From Candidatus Omnitrophota bacterium (GTDB taxonomy: Bacteria > Omnitrophota > Gorgyraeia > JABMRN01 > RBG-13-46-9), in assembly GCA_016782445.1 (NCBI GenBank), contig JADHYM010000008.1, positions 1 to 43,492 on the forward strand: a DNA stretch of 43,492 nt, read 5' to 3'. Made by a program: the position numbers and the translations under genes. Positions 1-7,314 of this stretch are shown piece by piece. How positions within the stretch are numbered: position 1 is the stretch's first letter; every line of letters begins with the position of its first letter. The notes beneath the pieces were generated by a model. The model worked only from the letters and a program-made list of their open reading frames with translations, had not been told where the DNA came from and did no database searches.

Positions 1-30
1 ATCCATTACAACACTCCTTTTCCATGGCAT
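1..30 (-). CDS. Transposase N-terminus, IS481-like (partial, runs off window)
   Basis: Only the first ten codons are visible, reading leftwards off the window edge: MPWKRSVVMD. A strong ribosome binding site (AAGGAGGTG on the minus strand, about 34-44) lies just upstream of the ATG at 30. The MPWK...VM opening resembles, from memory, the N-terminus of IS481/IS3-type integrase-core transposases. The repeated TGTTACCTA motif upstream (88-125) fits the end of such an element. The catalytic domain is outside the window, so the assignment rests on a very short peptide and context. Confidence 0.5.
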   Translation of the reverse strand, partial: MPWKRSVVMD

Positions 31-87
31 AGTAGCACCTCCTTATGAATGCTCTAAAAGGCTATTCTATGCCAATTTTACCTTGAA

Positions 88-125
88 GTGTTACCTATGT
101 CTTCGGTATAATATGTTACCTAAGT
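88..125. repeat. Two direct TGTTACCTA repeats at presumed IS end
   Basis: TGTTACCTA occurs twice, starting at 89 and 114, with a 25-base period. It sits directly upstream of the minus-strand transposase start. Iterated motifs of this kind at the 5' end of an insertion sequence commonly serve as transposase binding sites. The exact IS border and target duplication cannot be fixed because the other end is not in the window. Confidence 0.45.
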
Positions 126-138
126 ATCAGGAAGGACA

Positions 139-180
139 CCGCACTTTTGATTAGAGGAAATCAAAGTGCGGCAATTTTTT
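139..180 (+). terminator. Terminator-like hairpin with T-tract
   Basis: The arm CCGCACTTT at 139 onward pairs with AAAGTGCGG near 163-171. A slightly imperfect continuation (TGATT/AATC) and a short loop complete the stem, and six T residues close the structure (CAATTTTTT). It has the form of a plus-strand intrinsic terminator, yet the visible gene to its left reads the opposite way. It may have belonged to a gene displaced by the insertion, or be part of the IS end. The remaining bases to 279 show nothing clear. Confidence 0.5.
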
Positions 181-279
181 GCTTCACAAAAAACAGGCCA
201 TTTGCTCCTCAAAGGGGAGGGGCAGTTGAAAGAAATGGATTGAAGATGCGGGTATAGCAGGATATAATATGGAAACAAA

Positions 280-1566
280 ATGAATGAAAAAAATATAAGA
301 ACACCCGTTTCTTTACTATTTCAAGTTGTTGATTTTTTTCTGAGACACAAACGACTATGTATCTTACTTGTCGTTACGTTCTTTGTTGGCGTAGGTATTT
401 CAACCCTTTTTCGTGGTGGGATCGGCCCACCTCCCAGGCGTACGGATCTAACGGTATTTTTGCGCGCGGCTGAAGCCATCCAATCAGGCGAGCATATCTA
501 CCTCGTCACTAATGCCAGGGGATGGTATTACGTGTACCTACCAATGTTTGCTATATTGCTTACACCCTTCGCGCAGCTTCCGCTTCTTGTTAATACGTTC
601 CTGTGGTACATGTTGTCTGTTGCCGCACTTTGTGGAACCATTTTTTTATCAGCTCGGTTGGTCCAAAATAGGTTACTAGGTATGCGCGCAGCTATCATGG
701 CAGCGCTGTTTTGTGTACCTTCCCTTTTGGAAAGCATGACCCGGGGTCAACTTGGGGTGATCAGCGTCTTTCTCGCCATCGCGGTTCTATACTTGTATGT
801 GCGGGGGCGAGCTGTCTGGGCAGGCCTCCTCTTTGCCTTTGCCGTTGTTTTGAAAGTCAGCCCGCTGGCGCCTCTAATTGTGCTGTTCCTTGTCAAAAGG
901 GAGTGGAAAATATGTGTAGCCGCCTGCCTGGGATTCTTCTTTTTTATCTGGGTATTTCCTTCTTTTGCCATTGGCACGGAGCAAAACTGGTTCTTTTTGA
1001 CTGAATGGAACCGCATTTTAAGTCACGCTATATCCGACGCGGGGCATACAAGCCACATATGGGGTCAGCTGGTTACTCCATTTGACGCGGATAACCAGTC
1101 GGTTTATGCTGTCTTGACACGGTGGGTCTGGCCCTCTGAAGCCGCTCTATTGAACCATGGTAATTTTTGGGTGCGATGGGTAGTCCGCGCATTTGGCGCT
1201 GCAACACTTTTCATGCTTGCTTTTATTAGCCGGCACAAAAGATCGCAAATATCCCGACAACGACTTGTACTCGAGTATTCGCTTTTTCCGATGCTTATGC
1301 TCTTAGTCTCGCCGGTTAGCGAAATTCACCACTACACAATGTTGTTCGTATTGTTTTTATCAACCTTTTTCTACCTCGAAGAACTGCCCCGGAATTCCGT
1401 GTCCTATCAAAGTCTCATGTGGGGCGCTTTGATCGCTGCGTTGACCCACATAACAGGTTATATTCCTCCGCTTGATTGCTGGGGTTTTCCGGCAATCGGC
1501 GCATTCGTGTTTTGGTGCGTATTATTTGTTTTCCTTGCGCGAAAGCCTGTTAGCGACGTTGTCTAA
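280..1566 (+). CDS. GT87-type polytopic membrane glycosyltransferase (DUF2029)
   Basis: This 428-residue protein is largely hydrophobic, with about nine or ten predicted membrane segments (for example residues 26-44, 105-128 and a dense block from about 150 to 240). After the first segment comes RTDLTVFLRAAEAIQSGE, then YVYLPMFAILLTPFAQLP. This is the Asp-containing extracytoplasmic loop and the Y-x-x-P segment typical of glycosyltransferase family 87/DUF2029, polyprenyl-phosphate-sugar-dependent GT-C fold enzymes. The acceptor and sugar are unknown. No clear Shine-Dalgarno precedes the ATG at 280. It lies between an insertion sequence edge and a tRNA gene, is poorer in lysine and A-tracts than its neighbours, and may be an acquired gene; that last point is inference. 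Confidence 0.75.
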   Translation: MNEKNIRTPVSLLFQVVDFFLRHKRLCILLVVTFFVGVGISTLFRGGIGPPPRRTDLTVFLRAAEAIQSGEHIYLVTNARGWYYVYLPMFAILLTPFAQLPLLVNTFLWYMLSVAALCGTIFLSARLVQNRLLGMRAAIMAALFCVPSLLESMTRGQLGVISVFLAIAVLYLYVRGRAVWAGLLFAFAVVLKVSPLAPLIVLFLVKREWKICVAACLGFFFFIWVFPSFAIGTEQNWFFLTEWNRILSHAISDAGHTSHIWGQLVTPFDADNQSVYAVLTRWVWPSEAALLNHGNFWVRWVVRAFGAATLFMLAFISRHKRSQISRQRLVLEYSLFPMLMLLVSPVSEIHHYTMLFVLFLSTFFYLEELPRNSVSYQSLMWGALIAALTHITGYIPPLDCWGFPAIGAFVFWCVLFVFLARKPVSDVV

Positions 1567-1619
1567 ATATGCAGGACACCGGTTCGGATACATACAGGAC
1601 AGTGTTTCCTCCAAACTCC

Positions 1620-1647
1620 TTGCAAATCCTGTCTCATATGATATAAT
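1620..1647 (+). promoter_or_regulatory. Sigma70-like promoter for tRNA-Val operon
   Basis: TTGCAA (1620-1625), a 16-base spacer and a perfect TATAAT (1642-1647) lie about 95 bases upstream of the tRNA. Transcription would start near 1654 and could run through the tRNA into the zinc-ribbon and RNase H genes, which follow closely. The stretch between the glycosyltransferase and the tRNA holds no other recognisable element. Confidence 0.55.
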
Positions 1648-1741
1648 TATTTTCTTAATAAGGCACAGGAGAAGGCAAATAAGGTCTTTCAGAAGCGGGG
1701 AAAGGTTCTTCGGCAGGGAGCGCTGCCCGTGTTGTAAATAG

Positions 1742-1815
1742 GGGCGATTGGCTCAGTTGGTTAGAGCGTTGCGTTCACATCGCAAAGGTCGTAGGTTCGA
1801 GTCCTACATCGCCCA
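1742..1815 (+). tRNA. tRNA-Val (CAC anticodon)
   Basis: A full cloverleaf can be drawn. The acceptor stem GGGCGAT (1742-1748) pairs with ATCGCCC (1808-1814), followed by discriminator A at 1815. The D-arm is GGCTCAGTTGGTTAGAGC, the anticodon stem-loop is TTGCG-TTCACAT-CGCAA, and the T-arm contains GTTCGAGTC. The anticodon CAC reads the valine codon GUG. CCA is not encoded. Only 11 bases separate it from the next start codon, so the tRNA is probably excised from a common precursor. Confidence 0.95.
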
Positions 1816-1826
1816 CGTCTAATAAT

Positions 1827-2546
1827 ATGGAAAATGTAAACATAGCAGAACAGATAAGAGTTATAGTTGAGTTGCAGGAACTCGACAAAGAGATTTATCG
1901 TCTTAGAAGCGTGATTGAGGGCGCGCCGGAAAAAACTAAAGAGTTGGACGACGGCCTGGAAAACAAAAAAGCCGCCCTGAAAGCTGCGGAAGATGAGCTT
2001 AAAAAACTGCAGATGGAGCACAAGGAAAAAGAGGGGGAGCTCGGGACGAAAGAGGGTGCGATAAAAAAGTACCAGACGCAGCAGAACCTGGTGAAGACAA
2101 ACAAAGAGTATTCGTCACTAGAAAAAGAAATTGCGAGCATAAAAGCGGATAACTCGCTTCTCGAAGAGGCGATCCTAAAATCATTTGACACGATAGAGGC
2201 CGCGCAAAAAACCATTTCGAAGGAAAAGCAGAAGTTCGAAGAAGAAAAACAGAAAACAGGTTCTCAAAAAAACGCGATCGAGGTAGAAAAAAAAGCAGCC
2301 GAAGCTGAGATGGCAAATTTAAACGAAAAACGGACGGCCTTTACGGAAAAGATTGATAAAGGTATTCTCGATAAATACGAGCGAGTTCTCGCGAATCGTA
2401 GCGGCCTTGCGGTTGTGCCCGTTGTAAACAAGACCTCATGCGGTGGCTGCAACATGAACCTTCCGCCCCAGGTCGTGAACGAGGCAATGCTAAAAAAAGA
2501 CATTGTGCTTTGCGGGAACTGCGCGCGGATACTTTACTGCGAATGA
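1827..2546 (+). CDS. Coiled-coil protein with C-terminal C4 zinc ribbon
   Basis: The protein has 239 residues. Residues about 10-185 form a long, charged heptad-rich coiled-coil hairpin. The C-terminus carries a four-cysteine zinc ribbon: C205-x2-C208 (SCGGCNMNLPP) and C229-x2-C232 (LCGNC). This is the architecture of the widespread DUF164/CT398-like family, often annotated as a C4-type zinc ribbon or putative nucleic-acid-binding protein. The molecular role is not firmly established; links to envelope or flagellar regulation have been proposed in some bacteria. It begins 11 bases after the tRNA. Its TGA stop overlaps the ATG of the RNase H gene (ATGA), so the two are translationally coupled. 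Confidence 0.85.
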   Translation: MENVNIAEQIRVIVELQELDKEIYRLRSVIEGAPEKTKELDDGLENKKAALKAAEDELKKLQMEHKEKEGELGTKEGAIKKYQTQQNLVKTNKEYSSLEKEIASIKADNSLLEEAILKSFDTIEAAQKTISKEKQKFEEEKQKTGSQKNAIEVEKKAAEAEMANLNEKRTAFTEKIDKGILDKYERVLANRSGLAVVPVVNKTSCGGCNMNLPPQVVNEAMLKKDIVLCGNCARILYCE

Positions 2547-2962
2547 CAAGGAAACTTAAGAAATTATCGATATATACCGACGGGGGCGCCAGGGGAAACC
2601 CCGGCCCGGCAGGAATCGGCGTCGTGATATTTGACGGTAAAAAGAAACTTAAAGAATTTAAAAAATATATCGGCACTGCAACTAACAATGTAGCTGAATA
2701 CACAGCCGTTCTTTACGCGCTGCAGGAAGCGCTGATGCAAAAGGCCGAAGAGGTAGAGCTTAATATGGATTCCGAGCTCGTGGCGCAGCAGCTCGAAGGG
2801 GAATACAGGGTTAAAAACGCGAATATAAAACCTTTATTTGAGCAAGCCCTGCATCTTATATCCGGTTTTAAGAAGGTGAGCATAAAGCGCATACCGAGAG
2901 AAGCGAATAAAGAAGCAGACAAGCTTGTCAACAAGGCGATAAATTTAGGCGGTCTTTTATAA
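2543..2962 (+). CDS. RNase HI-like protein (reverse-transcriptase-like/RnhA family)
   Basis: With the ATG at 2543, overlapping the preceding stop, the product has 139 residues and consists of one RNase H fold. The four acidic residues expected for two-metal catalysis are present: D13 in IYTDGGARGNPG, E52 in NNVAEY, D76 in NMDSE and D126 in ANKEADKL. The role is hydrolysis of RNA in RNA-DNA hybrids. It belongs to the short RNase HI subgroup without an N-terminal hybrid-binding domain. An upstream in-frame ATG exists inside the preceding gene (2438), but that extension is not conserved-looking and lies over the zinc ribbon codons, so it was rejected as the start. Zinc-ribbon protein, RNase H and rnpB follow in close order. 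Confidence 0.88.
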   Translation: MTRKLKKLSIYTDGGARGNPGPAGIGVVIFDGKKKLKEFKKYIGTATNNVAEYTAVLYALQEALMQKAEEVELNMDSELVAQQLEGEYRVKNANIKPLFEQALHLISGFKKVSIKRIPREANKEADKLVNKAINLGGLL

Positions 2963-2970
2963 GGTCCTTC

Positions 2971-2989
2971 GTCCCGCCTTTGGCGGGAC
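2971..2989. repeat. Short GC-rich palindrome
   Basis: GTCCCGCC (2971-2978), TTT, GGCGGGAC (2982-2989) forms a perfect 8-bp stem with a 3-base loop just after the RNase H stop. No T-tract follows, so it is not a canonical terminator. The same design (GC-rich arms around a 3-base loop) recurs at 43381-43410. Confidence 0.6.
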
Positions 2990-3030
2990 TCAGGATCAAT
3001 TCGCACGTTCAAGAAGAAATTCATAGATGA

Positions 3031-3069
3031 TGTATTTATGATTTCGCAATTGGCGAAATCATAAATACA
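3031..3069. repeat. Perfect 17-bp inverted repeat upstream of rnpB
   Basis: TGTATTTATGATTTCGC (3031-3047) is followed by the loop AATTG and by its exact reverse complement (3053-3069). It ends nine bases before the first paired base of the RNase P RNA. Position suggests a terminator, RNA-processing or protein-binding site. The lack of a T-run argues against simple intrinsic termination. Confidence 0.85.
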
Positions 3070-3078
3070 GTGCTCATT

Positions 3079-3525
3079 GGTGAAGCAGGCTGGGTGATCG
3101 CCTCCGAAACTTCGGGGGAGGAAAGTCCGAGCTCCGGAGAGCAGCGTAGCGGCTAACAGCCGTCCACTGAAAGGTGAGGATATCCGGCTTCGTCAAATAC
3201 TTATTGTGTTTGACTACGCCGGACCCGGCGAAGCTGAACGCGAAAGCAATTCAGCGAAGCCGGGCAGAGCCACAGAGACGCAGTAAATGCGCGGGAAATC
3301 TCGCGCATGGACGTGAAACGGGGCAATCTCTACGCGGAGCAAGGCCAAACAGATCCCGATCGAGGAGTTGCTCGTTCCTACCGTTATATGTCGGTATCGG
3401 GAAGGGTAGGCCGCAATGAGGTTGACAGTGATGTCAGCCCGAGATAGATGATCATCGTATGGGGTTGGTTCGAAGATCCTTCGGCGCCTCATTCACAGAA
3501 CTCGGCTTACGGGCCCGCTTCACCA
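3079..3525 (+). ncRNA. rnpB: RNase P RNA, bacterial class A
   Basis: This is the catalytic RNA of RNase P, which matures tRNA 5' ends. Diagnostic conserved blocks are present: GAGGAAAGTCCGAGCTCC near the 5' end, GCAAGGCCAAACAG and GGTAGGCCGC in the middle, then GATAGATGATCATCG and ACAGAACTCGGCTTAC near the 3' end. GGTGAAGC at 3079-3086 pairs with GCTTCACC at 3517-3524 to close helix P1. A long P12-type hairpin lies around 3180-3230. At about 447 bases it is somewhat longer than the usual type A RNA. A T-rich run starts at 3527 and probably provides termination together with P1. Exact ends are approximate. Short open frames over this region are spurious. Confidence 0.95.
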
Positions 3526-3653
3526 ATTTTTTTACATTTTTCCTTCCGCTACACCATATCGATACCTTGAGTCATCAATAGCCTAAAAGCACTATATGTT
3601 GTGTGATTCAGCCACTTAGTAAAAACTTTTAAAAAAACATAGAATATGTGCAC

Positions 3654-3682
3654 TTGACAAAGGTGCTGAATTAGGGTATATT
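3654..3682 (+). promoter_or_regulatory. dcw operon promoter (PmraZ)
   Basis: TTGACA (3654-3659), a spacer of exactly 17 bases and TATATT (3677-3682) make a near-consensus housekeeping promoter. Transcription should start close to 3689, immediately before the MraZ boxes. The remainder of the rnpB-mraZ gap shows no other feature. Confidence 0.8.
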
Positions 3683-3691
3683 TAAGAATAC

Positions 3692-3718
3692 AAAGTGGTA
3701 TAAAGTGGAGGAAAGTGG
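3692..3718 (+). promoter_or_regulatory. MraZ operator: three AAAGTGG repeats, 10-bp period
   Basis: AAAGTGG occurs at 3692-3698, 3702-3708 and 3712-3718, exactly one helical turn apart. This matches the known MraZ operator architecture of GTG/TGGG-type direct repeats on one DNA face upstream of mraZ. The array lies downstream of the predicted start point, and the second box shares bases with the GGAGG ribosome binding site (3707-3711). Bound MraZ could block initiation or early elongation and so autoregulate the cluster. Confidence 0.85.
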
Positions 3719-3724
3719 TTAATA

Positions 3725-4162
3725 ATGTTTTACGGCGAATACGAACATAAGCTTGATAAAAAAGGCAGGATAATAATTCCTTCCCGGTTCAGGGAAATAA
3801 GCAAGGATAATTACATCGAGAAATTTTTCATAACGAGGGGCCTGGATACGTGCCTTTTTATGTTTACCGAGGAAGAATGGAAAAACCAGGAACTAAAATT
3901 TAAAAACCTTTCTTTTACCAAAAAAGAAACGAGGCGTTTTAACCGCCTCTTTTTTGCCGGAGCCTCAGAGCTCATCCTGGACAAGCAGGGCAGGATCCTC
4001 GTGCCTGCGTATCTTAAAAGTTACGCCGAGATAAAAAAAGACATTATGATCGTAGGCGTCTCAAACAGGATAGAGATATGGTCAAGAGAGCGCTGGGACG
4101 AGTTCTACGCTACGTCGAAGGAATCGTTTGAGGATATAGCCGAAAAATTAATGGACATCTGA
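3725..4162 (+). CDS. mraZ: Transcriptional regulator MraZ
   Basis: The 145-residue protein is of usual length for the family. It has two SpoVT/AbrB-like swapped-hairpin halves: DKKGRIIIPSRFR near residue 12 and DKQGRILVPAYL near residue 88. Both carry the conserved Asp-x-x-Gly-Arg signature for DNA contact and ring formation. MraZ oligomers bind the direct repeats upstream of their own gene and regulate the dcw cluster. The gene is first in that operon and has the expected three-box operator. GGAGG lies 13 bases before the ATG, a rather long spacing but the best available start. Confidence 0.95.
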   Translation: MFYGEYEHKLDKKGRIIIPSRFREISKDNYIEKFFITRGLDTCLFMFTEEEWKNQELKFKNLSFTKKETRRFNRLFFAGASELILDKQGRILVPAYLKSYAEIKKDIMIVGVSNRIEIWSRERWDEFYATSKESFEDIAEKLMDI

Positions 4163-4184
4163 CCTTGAAGGAAGAGAGGAACCC

Positions 4185-4355
4185 ATGCTTACTTTTCATG
4201 TCATGAGAAAAACACATAAGGTGCGGATGGAAGATTATACTTCCGACATAATAGTCGAGAGGCTAAGAAAGGTCCGCGCCCTTCAGCCGGAGCGAGGATC
4301 GTGTTATAAACTTTCGAAGAGCGAGCGCGCAACCCGCAGATTTGACAGAGCTTAA
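4185..4355 (+). CDS. Small basic protein of unknown function, mraZ-rsmH spacer
   Basis: This 56-residue open frame fills the gap between mraZ and rsmH. It starts MLTFHVMRKTHK, contains MEDYTSDIIVERLRK and ends RATRRFDRA. It is strongly basic, with no membrane segment and a single cysteine. A good ribosome binding site (GAGAGG) lies 7-8 bases before the ATG, unlike many genes here, and supports real translation. Its last 14 bases overlap the TTG start of rsmH, so translating it may drive rsmH by coupling. I do not recognise a family. It could be a leader peptide, a small nucleic-acid-binding protein or a chance frame. Confidence 0.55.
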   Translation: MLTFHVMRKTHKVRMEDYTSDIIVERLRKVRALQPERGSCYKLSKSERATRRFDRA

Positions 4356-5241
4356 TTTTCATAAATCCGTCATGGCTGATGAGGCCATAGATTTTCTGAG
4401 GCCGCAAAAAGGCAGCGTCATCCTGGACGCCACCGTAGGCTGCGCGGGACACGCCGAAAAAATACTCGAGAAAATATCCCCGGGCGGTTTTTTAATAGGC
4501 ATTGACGCCGACCGAGAGTCGCTGGCCATAGCCGAAGAAAGATTAAAGAATTTTGAGCGGGCTTCCTACACATTGCTACACGGGAACTTCAGGGACATGG
4601 ACAGGCTTTTTGAAAAGCTAAATATAAAACGCATAGACGGCGCTCTTTTTGACCTCGGAATATCAAGCTACCAGCTGGAAAACCCGGAGAGGGGATTCAG
4701 TTTCGGGCGCAGCGGTTTTTTGGACATGCGGATGGATAAGTCAAATCCCCTACGGGCCTACGACGTGGTTAATAAGTGCAAACGAGAGGATCTCGAAAAT
4801 ATAATAAGAGATTTCGGCGAGGAACGCTACTTTAGGAGGATAACCGGAGCAATCCTCGAGGAAAGAAAAACCCGTTCCATAAAGACAACTAAAGAGCTGG
4901 CGGATCTTATAACACGGGCCGTAGGCGGAAGATATCGGTCGCAGAAAATACACCCCGCGACGCGCACCTTTCAGGCGCTGCGTATCGCGGTTAACGACGA
5001 GCTCAAAAGTCTAGAGGGCGCCATTTCGAAAGTATGGAATTTTTTAAATTGCGGAGCACGCGCCTGCATCATATCCTTTCACTCGCTTGAAGATCGCATA
5101 GTGAAGAGAAGCTTTAAGGAGCTGGCTAAGAACGAAAGGGCCCTGATACTGACGAAAAAGCCGGTTGTGCCTTCCGAAGATGAAAAAAGAGAAAACGCGC
5201 GTTCGCGCAGCGCAAAAATGAGAGCAGCGGAGAAAAAATAA
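4342..5241 (+). CDS. rsmH: 16S rRNA (cytosine(1402)-N4)-methyltransferase
   Basis: This is RsmH (MraW), the SAM-dependent methyltransferase acting on C1402 of 16S rRNA in the decoding centre. The 299-residue protein opens with the conserved His-x-x-Val segment (FHKSVMADEAIDFL), then the SAM-binding loop ILDATVGCAGHAEKIL. Further family blocks are DGALFDLGISSYQLENPERGFSF, IHPATRTFQALRIAVNDEL and ISFHSLEDRIVKRSF. The TTG start at 4342 is preferred because the first ATG (4372) would cut off the conserved histidine. It has no good Shine-Dalgarno of its own and lies inside the end of the preceding small frame, consistent with translational coupling. Its TAA overlaps the ftsL ATG by one base. Confidence 0.93.
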   Translation: MTELNFHKSVMADEAIDFLRPQKGSVILDATVGCAGHAEKILEKISPGGFLIGIDADRESLAIAEERLKNFERASYTLLHGNFRDMDRLFEKLNIKRIDGALFDLGISSYQLENPERGFSFGRSGFLDMRMDKSNPLRAYDVVNKCKREDLENIIRDFGEERYFRRITGAILEERKTRSIKTTKELADLITRAVGGRYRSQKIHPATRTFQALRIAVNDELKSLEGAISKVWNFLNCGARACIISFHSLEDRIVKRSFKELAKNERALILTKKPVVPSEDEKRENARSRSAKMRAAEKK

Positions 5242-5621
5242 TGGTCAATACGCGATTTCTAAAACATATTTTCTGCATTATAGCCTGCGGCGCAATGGCG
5301 CTTATTTACGTGCATCAGGAAGTGGAAATCGTAAAAACGAGTTACGCGATAAATGAGCATCGCAGGTCTCTCTCTTTCCTTCTTGACCAACACAGAGGCC
5401 TCGTATATAATCTATCCCGTCTTGGCGCTCCAAAACGTATCGAAGACAATCTCAAGCTGAACGAGGTTGTTTTGTGCATGCCCACAAAGGACAATGTCCT
5501 TCACCTGGACCCCGGCGAAAGCGTTTACCGGCAAAATGATAGAGCGACGAAGCCGAGTTCGCACCTAGCCAAAGTCCTGGATACGTTTACGGCCAAAGCG
5601 GAAGCAAAAGTTGCATATTAA
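5241..5621 (+). CDS. ftsL: FtsL-like cell division protein
   Basis: A 126-residue bitopic protein: short cytoplasmic N-terminus, one membrane helix at about residues 8-22 (HIFCIIACGAMALIYV), then a helical periplasmic region (residues 27-60) suited to a coiled coil. Sequence conservation in FtsL is low, so the call rests on topology, size and the canonical position between rsmH and ftsI. FtsL would form the FtsQ/L/B-type complex that activates FtsW-FtsI. The region after residue 70 is polar and longer than in many FtsL proteins. It starts on the last base of the rsmH stop and overlaps ftsI by 11 bases. Confidence 0.75.
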   Translation: MVNTRFLKHIFCIIACGAMALIYVHQEVEIVKTSYAINEHRRSLSFLLDQHRGLVYNLSRLGAPKRIEDNLKLNEVVLCMPTKDNVLHLDPGESVYRQNDRATKPSSHLAKVLDTFTAKAEAKVAY

Positions 5622-7314
5622 TTTTAAAAAAACACGCCTAATCGCACTTTTCGTACTCTCTATCTCGCTATTTGCCATTCTTTTCGGCCGACTTTTCTAT
5701 ATACAGGTCATAAATAGAAATTTCTACAAAGAACTTGCCGCAAAACAGCACAAGCTTTTTATTGAGCTTGTGCCCAGGAGGGGAGGCATATACGACAGGC
5801 GCAAGCGCATTCTAGCCACTTACCTCGAGGTACCTTCTATCTACGCTGTTCCGCGCCAGATAATAGAAAAAAAGTATGTTGCCCGCGCGCTCGCAGACGC
5901 GTTCGATTTGGACGAAGAAGATCTTTTGAAAAAACTCGAGCGCGACAATTACTTCGCCTGGGTAAAGCGAAAAATAACCGGGGATGAAGAAGCAAGATTG
6001 AAAAAACTCGATCTTAACGGCGTATATCTGAACAAGGAGAAAAAGCGTTTTTACCCTGCGGGCGAGCTTGCCTGCCACGTGCTGGGCATTGTGAACATAG
6101 ACAATCAGGGCCTGGAGGGAGTAGAACTCGCCTATGACAGAATATTAAAAGGCGAGCCGGGCTGGCGCAGGTCCTTTCGGGACGCGAAGCTTAGAGAAAT
6201 AAATTATGCCCGGGCCGAAGTGCTGCCGGCCAGGGATGGCTTCGGTGTGGTTTTGACGATCGATGAGATTATTCAGCATATTATAGAAAAGGAACTGGAT
6301 TTTTTAGTTAAAGAATATAGGCCCGATGCCGTTTCCATAGTAGCGATAGAGCCTTCAACCGGCGAGGTTCTGGGCCTGGCGAATTACCCTGCGTTTGACC
6401 CCAACCAGCTTGATCGTATAGAAATGGATTCTGTCCGTAATAGAGCAATAACCGATTCATTTGAGCCGGGAAGCGTGTTTAAAATAGTTACCGCATCCGC
6501 TGTGATCGAGGAAAAAGCCGCGGACCTCGAAGAGGAATTTTTCTGTGAAAACGGCACCTATCGGGTAGCGCGTAGGGTCTTGCATGATTATAGGGGTTAT
6601 GGTACATTAACATTCAGAGAGGTAATTGAAAAATCGAGCAACATAGGAACGGTAAAGGCTGCCTCGCGCCTCGGCAAGGAAAAACTATGCGAGTACATAA
6701 CAAAATTCGGTTTCGGGAAAAATACGGGAATCGACCTTCCGGGAGAGACCCGGGGCATAATGCGGGACCCTTCGGGATGGTCTGAGAGCGATATGACTAC
6801 GGTTCCCATGGGACAGGGCATAGCAGTGACGCCCATCCAGCTTGCCTCGGCAGTGTCGGCCATAGCTAACGACGGTGTTTTGATGAAGCCGCACGTTTTA
6901 AAGGAAATTCTTAATACGGAAGGTATTACTGTGCGCGAGGAAAAGCCGAAACCTGTACGACGTGTCCTGTCAAAAGAGGAGGCGCTTAAGGTAAAAGAAT
7001 TACTTATGGGCGTTGTTGAAAGAGGCACGGGGCGTCGCGCCAGGCTTGATAATTTTACGGCCTCCGGCAAAACCGGAACGGCCCAGAAGGTAAACCCGAA
7101 AGGGGGTTATTTTAAGAATAAATACATAGCCTCCTTTGTCGGTTTTGCCCCTTCGCGGGAACCGAGAGTAGCGCTTGTTGTATCGCTGGATAATCCGCGC
7201 GGCGAGCATCTGGGAGGAAGGGTAGCTGCGCCGGCATTCAAACGGATTATGGAAAACATATTATCCTACCTTGAGGTAGAAAGCGACAGGGATGAAACTA
7301 AGAGATCTTCTTGA
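5611..7314 (+). CDS. ftsI: Division-specific penicillin-binding protein FtsI (PBP3)
   Basis: This is a class B transpeptidase that cross-links septal peptidoglycan. The 567-residue protein has an N-terminal membrane anchor (residues about 10-28), the dimerisation/pedestal domain beginning RRGGIYDRRKRILA, and a transpeptidase domain. That domain carries all three active-site motifs: S288-V-F-K291 (nucleophilic serine), S342-S-N344 and K487-T-G. No PASTA domain is visible. The start is TTG at 5611, just ahead of the membrane anchor and within the end of ftsL. The 3' end overlaps murE by 23 bases. It sits in the standard rsmH-ftsL-ftsI-murE order, which supports a septal rather than an elongation role. 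Confidence 0.93.
   Translation: MHINFKKTRLIALFVLSISLFAILFGRLFYIQVINRNFYKELAAKQHKLFIELVPRRGGIYDRRKRILATYLEVPSIYAVPRQIIEKKYVARALADAFDLDEEDLLKKLERDNYFAWVKRKITGDEEARLKKLDLNGVYLNKEKKRFYPAGELACHVLGIVNIDNQGLEGVELAYDRILKGEPGWRRSFRDAKLREINYARAEVLPARDGFGVVLTIDEIIQHIIEKELDFLVKEYRPDAVSIVAIEPSTGEVLGLANYPAFDPNQLDRIEMDSVRNRAITDSFEPGSVFKIVTASAVIEEKAADLEEEFFCENGTYRVARRVLHDYRGYGTLTFREVIEKSSNIGTVKAASRLGKEKLCEYITKFGFGKNTGIDLPGETRGIMRDPSGWSESDMTTVPMGQGIAVTPIQLASAVSAIANDGVLMKPHVLKEILNTEGITVREEKPKPVRRVLSKEEALKVKELLMGVVERGTGRRARLDNFTASGKTGTAQKVNPKGGYFKNKYIASFVGFAPSREPRVALVVSLDNPRGEHLGGRVAAPAFKRIMENILSYLEVESDRDETKRSS

Noticed and set aside
1742-1815. tRNA-Val as an integration site for the element at the left end
   Set aside because: Integrases usually use the tRNA 3' end, which here faces the housekeeping genes; no second copy of the tRNA end was seen near the IS edge.
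3174-3492. Short open frames on both strands
   Set aside because: They lie within RNase P RNA, whose conserved blocks and P1 helix are clear.
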